Positions 1 to 5,131 of a stretch of 5,131 bases of DNA are shown in pieces (positions within the stretch are counted from its first letter, which is position 1; the number at the start of each line of letters is the position of its first letter). Origin of the DNA: Acidobacteriota bacterium (GTDB taxonomy: Bacteria; Acidobacteriota; Polarisedimenticolia; QHYA01). Under the pieces are notes generated by a model. The model did no database searches. It was given only the letters and a program-made list of their open reading frames with translations, and was not told the origin of the DNA. A program made the translations under genes and the position numbers. The stretch is from the NCBI GenBank assembly GCA_003223995.1, contig QHYA01000033.1, positions 1 to 5,131 of the forward strand. Reading direction: 5' to 3'.

Positions 1-476
1 GTGCCGACCACGTGGCTGTTCGAGTAGGTGCTGCTGTAGGGAGTATAGAAAGTCCAGCCCGTGTCCACCCCTCCGGCAAGCGCCACCGAGATGGTGAAGA
101 GGCCTCCGAGCGTATAGATGTACCAGCTCGCTAGGTTGAGCCGGGGGAAGGCCAGGTCCCGCGCTCCGATCATCATCGGCACGAGGAAGTTCCCGAGCAC
201 GGCGGGGATCGAGGGGATCAGGAAGAAGAAGATCATGATCAGCCCGTGCATGGTGAAGAGCCTGTTGTAGGTCTCGGCCTGCACGAGGTCCCCGGCCGGG
301 GTCATCAGCTCCAGGCGGATCAGCACGGCGAAGACGCCGCCGAGGAAGAAGAACAGGGTGACCGAGGCGAGGAAGAGCAGCGCGATGCGCTTGTGGTCGG
401 TCGTGAAGAACCACGATCGCGCCGTGTAGCTCGCGCTGATGTAGTTCTTCCCGAGGGGGACAGGCGCCTCGCTCAT
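1..476 (-). CDS. coxA: Cytochrome c oxidase subunit I (caa3 type), N-terminal part
   Basis: This is the first 158 residues of the haem-copper oxidase catalytic subunit, which reduces O2 to water and pumps protons in the inner membrane; the gene runs off the left edge. Visible landmarks are an N-terminal stretch ending in TTDHKR, a first membrane helix (about residues 30-52), and helix II starting at MHG, where His77 (bases 246-248) is the expected axial ligand of the low-spin haem a. The segment GNF...GARDLAFPRLN carries Asn96, Asp107 and Asn114, which match the D-channel residues Asn113, Asp124 and Asn131 of the Paracoccus enzyme, so this is an A-family oxidase. VDTGWTFYTPYSS follows, also typical. 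The ATG overlaps the coxB stop as ATGA, with GAGGG 7 bases upstream. Haem a3, CuB and helix VI residues lie outside the window, so the A1/A2 subtype cannot be told. Confidence 0.97.
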   Translation of the reverse strand, partial: MSEAPVPLGKNYISASYTARSWFFTTDHKRIALLFLASVTLFFFLGGVFAVLIRLELMTPAGDLVQAETYNRLFTMHGLIMIFFFLIPSIPAVLGNFLVPMMIGARDLAFPRLNLASWYIYTLGGLFTISVALAGGVDTGWTFYTPYSSTYSNSHVVG

Positions 477-1426
477 CGGGCGGCCCTCATGCTGCTTCCC
501 CCGGCTCCCGCCTTGATGTAGGTGATGAGCTGGAGCACTCCCTGCTCGCCCACCAGCCCCTGGTAGGTCGGCATGACCGGGTCGTACCCTTCCACGACCT
601 GGGAAGAGGGCTCGAGGATGGCGCGGCGGAGGTAGGTCTCGTCCGCGCGCGCCGTCTGTCCGTTCCGCAGCCTCACCGTCGATCCGAAGAGCCCCTCGAG
701 GTCCGGGCCCGTGCCGCTCCCTCCGGGGGCATGGCAGGAGCCGCAGCCCAGCCTGCTGAAGAGCTTCTCCCCGGACGCGCTGGCGGGCTCCGAGGGCCGG
801 GTGGCAGCGAGCCATTGCTCGAACCGGGCGGGCGTCATGACGATCACGGCTCCGATCATTCCCGAATGCTGCGTGCCGCAGTACTGGGCGCAGAAGAGGT
901 GGTAGCTTCCCGGTCTGGTCGCCTCGAACCAGGTCGAGGAGATCCGCCCGGGGACGACATCCGCTTTGACCCGGAAGGCGGGGACGAAGAAGCTATGGAT
1001 CACGTCCTCGGAGGCCATGACGAGACGGAACGGGCGCCCGGCGGGGACGTGCAGCTCGTTGATCTCCATGTTTCCTTCGGGATGCTGGAACTTCCACATC
1101 CACTGCCTGGCGACCACATCGATCTCCGTGGATCGCTGAGGCGCGTTGGCGCCCGCGAAGTAGATCTCCGCCCCCCACACGAACATGACGAAGGCCAGCC
1201 CGGCCGGGACCCCGCTCCACAGCAGCTCGAGCCAGAGAGCCGCGGGACCGCGCTCGGGGCGCCGGCGGCCGGGGCGGCGGCGGTACCGCACCGCGAACGC
1301 GATCAGCAGCGTGAAGATCAGGATCGAGAAGAACGCGCTGACCCCCAGCAGGAAGAAGTACAGGGCGTCCACCTTGGCGGCGGCCGTCGAGGCCTGCTCC
1401 GGGAAGAGAGGAAACAGCGTGAGCAT
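473..1426 (-). CDS. coxB: Cytochrome c oxidase subunit II with fused cytochrome c domain (caa3 type)
   Basis: This 317-residue protein takes electrons into the caa3 oxidase: a C-terminal haem c passes them to the binuclear CuA centre and on to CoxA. There is no obvious cleaved signal peptide. Two membrane helices (about 21-46 and 64-90) flank an Arg-rich cytoplasmic loop (48-59), followed by a periplasmic cupredoxin domain (about 100-200). The aromatic electron-entry patch is QWMWKF (108-113). CuA ligands are His144, Cys179, Cys183, His187 and Met190. A linker (about 203-220) leads to a class I cytochrome c domain with CGSCH (Cys228, Cys231, His232) and a likely distal ligand Met285 in DPVMPTYQG. 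Residue 181 in the CuA loop is Gln where Glu is usual. The ATG sits one base after the sco stop (TGA-G-ATG) with only a weak GAG-type ribosome site, suggesting translational coupling. Family assignment is firm. Confidence 0.98.
   Translation of the reverse strand: MLTLFPLFPEQASTAAAKVDALYFFLLGVSAFFSILIFTLLIAFAVRYRRRPGRRRPERGPAALWLELLWSGVPAGLAFVMFVWGAEIYFAGANAPQRSTEIDVVARQWMWKFQHPEGNMEINELHVPAGRPFRLVMASEDVIHSFFVPAFRVKADVVPGRISSTWFEATRPGSYHLFCAQYCGTQHSGMIGAVIVMTPARFEQWLAATRPSEPASASGEKLFSRLGCGSCHAPGGSGTGPDLEGLFGSTVRLRNGQTARADETYLRRAILEPSSQVVEGYDPVMPTYQGLVGEQGVLQLITYIKAGAGGSSMRAAR
484..488 (-). promoter_or_regulatory. Ribosome binding site of coxA
   Basis: On the transcribed strand this reads GAGGG, with a 7-base spacer to the coxA ATG (476-474). 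It lies inside the last codons of coxB, and the coxA start overlaps the coxB stop, so coxA can be reached both by fresh initiation and by re-initiation. It supports the chosen coxA start. Confidence 0.6.
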
Positions 1427-1427
1427 C

Positions 1428-2315
1428 TCAGCTCGCTCGAGAGTCCCTTCTCCGGTCTCGCCGGAGCATGGCGAAGATGAACCCGGCCAGCCCGGCCAGC
1501 GTGGCGGCCCCGCCCAGACGGATCGCCCTCAGGACCGGGAGCGTGTACCTCCCCGTCGCGGGATCGTAGTGGTAGCAGAACAGCAGGAGCTGGTCGACCG
1601 GCGAGCCGATCCTGTTGCTCGAGGCTTCCACGAGACCCAGTCGAAGATCGCGCGGAGGAAAATCGACTCCGTAGAGGTATCCGGAGACCACCCCCTGAGG
1701 CGTGAGGAGGACGAGGCCGCTTGCGTGAGCGTACTGGTCCTGCCGGGGATCGTAGAAGTAGCGGAATCCGGCCTTCTCGGCCAGCCGCCGGATCGAGCCC
1801 TCCTCTCCCGTCAGGAAGTGCCATCCCTCCGGGCTTCCCTGGCGGCCGTAGCTTTCGAGGACGCTGAGCTTCTTCGCGGCCGCCAGCGCGGGCGGCTCGG
1901 CCGGGTTGAAGCTCAGGACGATGACGCAGAAATCCTTGCCCGGAGCGATCGGGAGGGCGCGAAGGCTGCGGACGAGCCCTTCGAGCACCAGGTTACAGAG
2001 CATCGGGCAGCGGTAGTAAACAAAAGCGAGGATGGCGGGTCTGCCCCCCAGGCAGTCCGCGAGCCGCACGGGACGCCCCTGCTCGTCCTTGAACACGAGA
2101 TCGAGGGGGAGCTTCTCGTTCAACCTCTGATCGAAGCCGACTCCGGCAAGTGCGGCCGGCCGGTCCCCGGCGGTGTCCGCCCCGAAGGCCGGGAGCCCGG
2201 AGGCCGGGAGCCCGGAGGCCGGGAAATGGACCAGGAGCAGAGCGAGGGCCCCCAACGAGGCGAGGCGGGTCGCCCTGGAGCGGTACGAGGGGAGTCCCGG
2301 ATTCGTTCGGGTCAC
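1428..2315 (-). CDS. SCO1/SenC-type copper chaperone for cytochrome c oxidase
   Basis: This 295-residue thioredoxin-fold protein probably delivers copper to, or reduces the thiols of, the CuA site of the neighbouring CoxB. A basic N-terminus and hydrophobic stretch (about 18-31) form a signal peptide or anchor. A Pro/Ala/Ser/Gly/Leu-rich segment (32-45) follows, made by a 15-bp DNA repeat. The periplasmic domain has YYRCPMLCN with the copper-binding Cys103 and Cys107, and the third ligand His197 in QYAHASG. Where many SCO proteins have SxDP, this one has SFNP (Asn137). Near the C-terminus FCYHYDPATGRYT (246-258) precedes a second membrane helix (about 264-284) and a basic tail, so the protein is probably anchored at both ends; this double anchor with a CYHYDP-type motif occurs in SCO proteins encoded beside ACIII/caa3 genes. 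The start is GTG, overlapping the upstream stop as GTGA, and a hairpin covers its ribosome site. SCO family assignment is firm; the exact copper or thiol role is inferred. Confidence 0.95.
   Translation of the reverse strand: MTRTNPGLPSYRSRATRLASLGALALLLVHFPASGLPASGLPAFGADTAGDRPAALAGVGFDQRLNEKLPLDLVFKDEQGRPVRLADCLGGRPAILAFVYYRCPMLCNLVLEGLVRSLRALPIAPGKDFCVIVLSFNPAEPPALAAAKKLSVLESYGRQGSPEGWHFLTGEEGSIRRLAEKAGFRYFYDPRQDQYAHASGLVLLTPQGVVSGYLYGVDFPPRDLRLGLVEASSNRIGSPVDQLLLFCYHYDPATGRYTLPVLRAIRLGGAATLAGLAGFIFAMLRRDRRRDSRAS
2186..2224 (-). repeat. 15-bp tandem repeat inside sco (about 2.6 copies)
   Basis: Two exact copies of a 15-base unit (AGGCCGGGAGCCCGG on the plus strand, 2186-2200 and 2201-2215) are followed by 9 bases of a third (2216-2224). 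The unit is a multiple of three, so in sco it reads as repeated PASGL, at residues about 31-44, between the N-terminal hydrophobic segment and the thioredoxin-fold domain. Copy-number change would lengthen or shorten this spacer without breaking the frame. Confidence 0.9.
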
Positions 2316-2713
2316 CGCTTCCCCCCTGCGGGGGAGCGGGATTGCAGCTTGCGCTCGGACATCAGCTCCATGGCCCTTTCGATCGGGATCCGGGCGATGC
2401 CTGCGCTGCGGTCGATCCAGCCGTAGTTGTTCAGAATGGCGTTTTCCTCCAAGCGCATCTTCCTCAGATCCTCCGCCGGATCGACCTGGAGTCGGGGCTC
2501 GGGAGGGAGGGCCTTCTCCCCGGCCAGTGGAGAGGCCGGAAGGTCGAGGCGGGCCACGCGCGCGTGGAAGTACCAGAACAGCCAGCCGATCAGGAGTATG
2601 GTGACGAGGGCGTGCGCCACCAGCCCCGCGGCGAAGAGAGCGACGGCAGCCGGCTCGATGTCCCGGCGCTCGTGACCGTCCCGAGGGTCCGTGGGGTCTC
2701 CGTCGCGCTTCAT
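2312..2713 (-). CDS. Small single-span membrane protein of unknown function in the ACIII-caa3 operon
   Basis: This 133-residue protein has no function I can name. It has a charged N-terminus (1-20), one membrane helix (about 22-49, ending LFWYFH), a Pro-rich linker (58-72) and a soluble C-terminal part. The C-terminal part carries LPPEPRLQ (69-76), a charged helix with EDLRKMRLEEN (81-91) and NYGWIDRSAGIARIPIERAM (96-115). From memory, small proteins with the same layout (membrane helix, PRLQ, E..L..YGW.D, R.PI..AM.L) recur between actF and sco in ACIII-caa3 operons of several GC-rich phyla; that is recollection, not a search. The N-in, C-out topology suggested by the basic flank would place the C-terminal part in the periplasm near the cytochromes, but it has no Cys or CxxCH, so it does not carry haem c. 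It starts 4 bases after the actF stop with no well-spaced ribosome site, and its stop overlaps the sco GTG. An assembly factor or accessory subunit is a guess. Confidence 0.88.
   Translation of the reverse strand: MKRDGDPTDPRDGHERRDIEPAAVALFAAGLVAHALVTILLIGWLFWYFHARVARLDLPASPLAGEKALPPEPRLQVDPAEDLRKMRLEENAILNNYGWIDRSAGIARIPIERAMELMSERKLQSRSPAGGKR
2315..2339 (-). promoter_or_regulatory. Hairpin covering the ribosome binding site and start of sco
   Basis: Two arms can form a 10-bp stem: 2315-2319 pairs with 2335-2339 and 2321-2325 pairs with 2330-2334, leaving a single bulged base (2320) and a 4-base loop (2326-2329). All pairs are Watson-Crick and nine are G-C. In the mRNA the 3' arm contains the G-rich ribosome binding site (GGGGGG, plus-strand 2321-2326, 5 bases from the start), and its last base is the first G of the sco GTG. 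The hairpin also encodes the last codons of the upstream small gene, so a ribosome finishing that gene would melt it. Coupling of sco translation to the upstream gene is inferred; the pairing itself is read from the sequence. There is no U-run on the transcript's 3' side, so it is not a terminator. Confidence 0.6.
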
Positions 2714-2717
2714 GCCC

Positions 2718-3857
2718 TCATGCGGCGCCCGCGCGCAAGCCGCCGCATCTCCTCCTCAGCATCGTCGCGAATAGAGCCGTCCACGCCCCTCCGATGAAGA
2801 GCGGGGCGGCCAGGTCGAGCCAGTGGAGTCCCGCCACGGTCCGCGAGAAGGCGGGCGAGACGAGCCAGAGAAGATCCACCAGGCGCATGGCGAGGATCAC
2901 CCCGGCCACCGACGCGAGCACGGATGCCCGGCGCTTCGTCCCGCGCGACAGGAGCAGGACGAAGGGGAGGGCGAAATGAATGACCACCAGCGACAGCGCG
3001 AGCCACTGCCATCCCCCGGTCGCGCGGTGCAGGTACCAGGGGATCTCCTGCGGCAGGTTTCCCGACCAGATGATGAGGAACTGAGAGAAACCCATGTAGG
3101 CCCAGAGCATGACGAAGGCGAGGATGAGGTTGCCGAGATCGTTGAGGACCTCCGCGCCGGAGGAATCCGAAGGAGCCGGACGAAGGGCCGCCACCAGCAG
3201 CGCCGCGAAGGCAAGCGCCGAGAGGACCTGCCCGCAGATGAAGTACATCCCGTAGACCGTGGAGAACCAGCCCGGCTCCAGGGACATCACCCAGTCGATC
3301 GAAGCGAACGTCGCGGTCAGCCCGTAGATGACGAGACCGGGGGCGCTGAGAAGGCGGAGGCGCCGCTCGCCCGCGGGGACGGCCAGCCGCTCCGGCCGGG
3401 ACGAGCGCTCCAGCAGCCACGCGATCGCGATCCATAGGGCGAAGTACGCCCCCGCCCTGGCGAGGAAGAACGGCTCATTGAGATAGGGCGCGATGTGCCG
3501 GAGATGCTCGTCCCGGGCCACCTCGTCGCGCCTCGCCCAGACGTAGAGGTGGCGCAGGCCGAACAGCAGGGGAAGGAACAGAGCGGCGAGCAGGGGGAGC
3601 GTCCCGCTCGCCGACTCCAGCTCGCTGCGGATGAGCTCCCCCCACCGCCCTCCCACCAGGTTGTGGAGCATCATCAACGCGAAGCAGCCGAGAGCCACTC
3701 CGCACCACAGCAAGTAGCCCGCCAGGTAGGAGCGGTAGAACTGCGCGGGAAAGAGGACCCACCCGGCCGCGCAGGCCAGCAGCCCTGCTCCTGCGGCGAG
3801 CAGCGCTGCCTGCCGCAGGCGGTCCAGCCGCAGCCGGCTCCTCGGATCGTCAGTCAT
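2718..3857 (-). CDS. actF: Alternative complex III subunit ActF (quinol:cytochrome c oxidoreductase integral membrane subunit)
   Basis: ActF is one of the large integral membrane subunits of ACIII. It has no haem or Fe-S ligand motif; with ActC it forms the membrane core, where quinol binding and possibly proton transfer take place. The 379-residue product has about ten hydrophobic helices: roughly 16-36, 44-66, 86-104, 131-149, 170-190, 199-225, 241-264, 284-305, 311-333 and 347-367. Family-like stretches are PYLNEPFF (124-131), FASIDWVMSLEPGWFSTVYG (184-203), AYMGFSQFLIIWSGNLPQEI (253-272) and PWYLHR (273-278). A basic cytoplasmic N-terminus precedes helix 1. The ATG lies inside the end of actE (8-base overlap), with a GAGG about 9 bases upstream. 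The protein looks complete and ends in a short Arg-rich tail. Assignment is firm from motifs and neighbours. Confidence 0.96.
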   Translation of the reverse strand: MTDDPRSRLRLDRLRQAALLAAGAGLLACAAGWVLFPAQFYRSYLAGYLLWCGVALGCFALMMLHNLVGGRWGELIRSELESASGTLPLLAALFLPLLFGLRHLYVWARRDEVARDEHLRHIAPYLNEPFFLARAGAYFALWIAIAWLLERSSRPERLAVPAGERRLRLLSAPGLVIYGLTATFASIDWVMSLEPGWFSTVYGMYFICGQVLSALAFAALLVAALRPAPSDSSGAEVLNDLGNLILAFVMLWAYMGFSQFLIIWSGNLPQEIPWYLHRATGGWQWLALSLVVIHFALPFVLLLSRGTKRRASVLASVAGVILAMRLVDLLWLVSPAFSRTVAGLHWLDLAAPLFIGGAWTALFATMLRRRCGGLRAGAA

Positions 3858-4443
3858 GCGCGGAGGCCTCGAGACGGCGCCGGTCCTCGGGCGGCAGCTC
3901 GGCCACGCTCGCCCTCTGGCTGAGCTGCAGGGCCCGGATGTAGGCGACGATCGCCCAGCGATCCTCGGGAGGAATCTCGGAAGCGAAGTCGGACTGGGCC
4001 CCCTTTCCGTGGGTGATCACGTCGAAGAGATAGCCCGCCGGAGACCGCCTCAGCCGATCGGTGTGGTACGAGGAGAAAGGGCGGAACCCCCGCATGGCGA
4101 TCATGCCCCTTCCATCGCCCACCCGCCCGTGGCAGGGAGAGCAGAAGATGTCGTGGCGCTCCCGCCCCCGCTCCAGCACCGCACGGGTGACAGGAAACGG
4201 GAACTCGTCGGCGAACGAGCCGTTCGCCTTTCCCCGGTAGAGAAGATCATCCGCGTCCAGGTGCCCTCGCGCGACGGTTCCATCGACGAGAGGACGGGCG
4301 GACCTTCCGTCCTCGAAGAAGGCGCTCTTCTGGAGGGGGTTGTAGCGTGGTTCTCGGGACATCTCTTGCGTGCAGGAGGCGGAGAAGAGCAGGCAGAAGC
4401 CCACGGGACCCGCCACGGCGCGCGCGAAGATTCTCGGCCTCAC
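3850..4443 (-). CDS. actE: Alternative complex III subunit ActE (monohaem cytochrome c, predicted lipoprotein)
   Basis: ActE is the periplasmic monohaem cytochrome c of ACIII, which passes electrons toward the oxidase. In this 197-residue protein a basic N-terminus and hydrophobic stretch (9-20) lead to SASC, so Cys24 is a probable lipid-anchored mature N-terminus, as in other ActE proteins; Ser at -3 makes the lipobox non-ideal. A linker with RYNPLQKSAFFEDGRSARP (33-51) and GTVARG (55-60) is typical of the family. Haem attachment is FCSPCHG (Cys101, Cys104, His105), followed by GDGRGMIAMRGF. The C-terminal helix PPEDRWAIVAYIRALQLSQ (158-176) is characteristic. The usual distal-ligand Met in the GxGxM segment is missing: here it is GKGAQSDF, with Gln150. 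Met114 and Met117 are the only other downstream methionines. The start is GTG, overlapping the actD stop (GTGA), with GAGG about 8 bases upstream. Identity is firm; haem coordination is uncertain. Confidence 0.95.
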   Translation of the reverse strand: MRPRIFARAVAGPVGFCLLFSASCTQEMSREPRYNPLQKSAFFEDGRSARPLVDGTVARGHLDADDLLYRGKANGSFADEFPFPVTRAVLERGRERHDIFCSPCHGRVGDGRGMIAMRGFRPFSSYHTDRLRRSPAGYLFDVITHGKGAQSDFASEIPPEDRWAIVAYIRALQLSQRASVAELPPEDRRRLEASAHD

Positions 4444-4991
4444 GTTTCGACCTCGAAGACCGCCTGGGGAGCCAGCCTTTCCAGGAACCTCCGCGTCCGT
4501 TCCAGGTCGAACAGAGGGTCGGCGGCCTCGATGCAGAGGAAGAACCTGTTGCGGCTCGCCAGCTCGAAGCGGGGCGCATTGAAAACCGGGTGGTAGGGCA
4601 TGGGCAGGCCATTCAGCGCCAGCATTCCCAGCACCGCCGCGAGGGCGGCGCCGAGGACGGTCATTTCGAAGGTGACGGGGATGAAGGCGGGCCAGCTATT
4701 CAGCGGCCGCCCGGCGACGACGAGGGGGTAGTCGATCGCGGCCACGTAGTACTGCAGGAAGTACCCTCCGGCGCATCCCGCGATCCCCCCGATCAGGACG
4801 ATGAGCGGCACCCACGTTTCGTGAAAGCCGAGCGCCTCGGCCAGGCCCTCGACCGGCTGGGGAGTGTAGGCGTCCATCCGCCGGTAGCCCTCCTCACGCG
4901 CCCGGCGCGTCGCGGCCAGCAGGCCCTCCGGCGCTTCGAACTCCGCCATCAGCCCATAGAGCGCCGGGGGCGGGGAGGCCCTCTTGTTCAC
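4440..4991 (-). CDS. actD: Alternative complex III subunit ActD (DUF3341 family membrane protein)
   Basis: ActD is a small ACIII subunit without cofactors that packs against the membrane core. The 183-residue product has a soluble cytoplasmic N-terminal region opening with ALYGLMAEFEAPEGLL (10-25) and a segment EEGYRRMDAYTPQPVEGL (33-50). Two membrane helices follow (about 61-83 and 102-126) with a short loop bearing RPLNSWPAFIPVTFE (95-109). GLPMPYHPVFN (128-138) is a family hallmark, and the C-terminal part FFLCIEAADPLFD...FEVE resembles a small alpha/beta domain. I chose the GTG at 4991-4989 because it keeps the conserved LYGLMAEF segment, has a strong GGAGGG ribosome site at proper spacing and overlaps the actC stop (GTGA); the internal ATG at Met15 would cut the conserved N-terminus. 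The length is normal for the family. Confidence 0.95.
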   Translation of the reverse strand: MNKRASPPPALYGLMAEFEAPEGLLAATRRAREEGYRRMDAYTPQPVEGLAEALGFHETWVPLIVLIGGIAGCAGGYFLQYYVAAIDYPLVVAGRPLNSWPAFIPVTFEMTVLGAALAAVLGMLALNGLPMPYHPVFNAPRFELASRNRFFLCIEAADPLFDLERTRRFLERLAPQAVFEVET

Positions 4992-5131
4992 GCGGAGCCC
5001 TCCCTCTCTTCGGCGACCTTCGGAAGAAGCGCCCGCATCTCGAAGATCGATATGACCGGAAGAAACCGGATGAACAGCAGCAGCAGGGCGAAGAAGAGAC
5101 CGATCGATCCGATGAAGGTCGCCCAGTCCCA
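4988..5131 (-). CDS. actC: Alternative complex III subunit ActC (NrfD/PsrC-like), C-terminal end only
   Basis: Only the last 47 residues are in the window; the gene enters from the right edge. The reading frame is open across the whole piece up to TGA at 4990-4988. It begins WDWATFIGSIGLFF and continues through one membrane helix (visible residues about 4-22) into FIRFLPVISIFEMRALLPK, then a charged tail. The WDWATF...G.FF......F.RFLPVISIFEMR pattern is the usual C-terminus of ActC, the NrfD/PsrC-like multi-helix subunit of ACIII that holds the main quinol site. The stop overlaps the actD GTG. The call rests on this motif plus the following actD-actE-actF order. Confidence 0.9.
   Translation of the reverse strand, partial: WDWATFIGSIGLFFALLLLFIRFLPVISIFEMRALLPKVAEEREGSA
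4998..5003 (-). promoter_or_regulatory. Ribosome binding site of actD
   Basis: On the transcribed strand this reads GGAGGG, 6 bases upstream of the GTG start of actD, within a longer purine run (rc of 4998-5010). It is the best Shine-Dalgarno sequence in the window and decides the GTG start over the internal ATG 14 codons later. Confidence 0.7.

Larger units (their letters stand above)
1..5131 (-). other. ACIII-caa3 oxidase operon (internal part of one polycistronic unit)
   Basis: Eight genes on one strand are joined by overlaps of 4, 4, 8, 4 and 4 bases and by gaps of 4 and 1 bases. No room exists for a separate promoter or terminator between them. Together they encode a quinol-oxidising complex, a copper chaperone and a terminal oxidase with its own cytochrome c domain, so the unit supplies a route from quinol to oxygen. 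Transcription must start to the right of the window and continue past its left edge. Confidence 0.88.

Noticed and set aside
1250..1290. GC-rich stretch with many GGC/CGG words as a possible repeat or structured RNA
   Set aside because: It encodes the Arg-rich cytoplasmic loop of CoxB between its two membrane helices; the composition follows from Arg and Pro codons.
731..1480. A 249-codon open frame on the plus strand
   Set aside because: It is antisense to coxB and has low-complexity composition with no recognisable motif; the opposite strand encodes the CuA and haem c motifs.
1482..1499. Two copies of the 9-base word CCCGGCCAG
   Set aside because: It encodes LAGLAG in the C-terminal membrane helix of the SCO protein; short, and easily explained by helix composition in GC-rich DNA.
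2315..2339. The sco hairpin as an intrinsic terminator
   Set aside because: No U-run follows it in the transcript, and it lies within coding sequence with the operon continuing downstream.
1185..2426. A 413-codon open frame on the plus strand
   Set aside because: It lies fully antisense to coxB, sco and the small gene, which have clear family motifs. Its translation is Arg/Pro/Gly/Glu-rich with no domain, as expected of shadow frames in GC-rich DNA.
2710..3435. A 241-codon minus-strand frame overlapping actF
   Set aside because: It is out of frame with actF, Arg-rich and has none of the hydrophobic helices; actF has clear ACIII motifs across the same bases.
3495..4596. Plus-strand open frames opposite actF, actE and actD
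   Set aside because: These are shadows of the real genes, with no motif or plausible ribosome site and strongly biased composition.

Overview
This window is a densely packed stretch of an aerobic respiratory operon. Every supported gene lies on the minus strand, so transcription runs from the right edge to the left edge. Read in that order, it holds the end of actC, then actD, actE and actF of alternative complex III (ACIII), a small single-span membrane protein of unknown function, a SCO1/SenC-type copper chaperone, cytochrome c oxidase subunit II with a fused cytochrome c domain (caa3 type), and the N-terminal third of oxidase subunit I. actA and actB would be expected beyond the right edge; the rest of coxA and probably coxC/coxD beyond the left.

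How the parts fit: ACIII is a quinol:cytochrome c (or direct electron acceptor) oxidoreductase that replaces cytochrome bc1 in many bacteria. Electrons leave through haem c subunits (ActA, ActE) and can enter the caa3 oxidase through the cytochrome c domain of CoxB, then CuA, then haem a and the binuclear centre in CoxA. The SCO protein is a candidate CuA assembly factor. Placing both complexes and the chaperone in one polycistron fits a functional ACIII-caa3 supercomplex.

Layout: there is no intergenic space. actC/actD, actD/actE, orphan/sco and coxB/coxA each overlap by 4 bases (GTGA or ATGA), actE/actF overlap by 8, actF/orphan are separated by 4 bases and sco/coxB by 1. Three genes (actD, actE, sco) start with GTG. 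No promoter, terminator, RNA gene, mobile element or CRISPR array is visible; the promoter should lie to the right of the window.

Organism: the DNA is strongly GC-rich, and the gene order (actC-D-E-F, small protein, sco, coxB, coxA) suggests a Gram-negative, soil- or sediment-type bacterium such as an Acidobacteriota, Myxococcota or related lineage. This is inference from operon style and cannot be settled from the window.

I see no undescribed defence or mobile system here. The points most worth a second look are a 10-bp hairpin that buries the ribosome binding site and first base of the start codon of sco; the absence of the usual distal Met haem ligand in ActE (Gln150 instead); a Glu-to-Gln change in the CuA loop of CoxB; a 15-bp tandem repeat in the sco leader region; and the conserved-looking orphan membrane protein.
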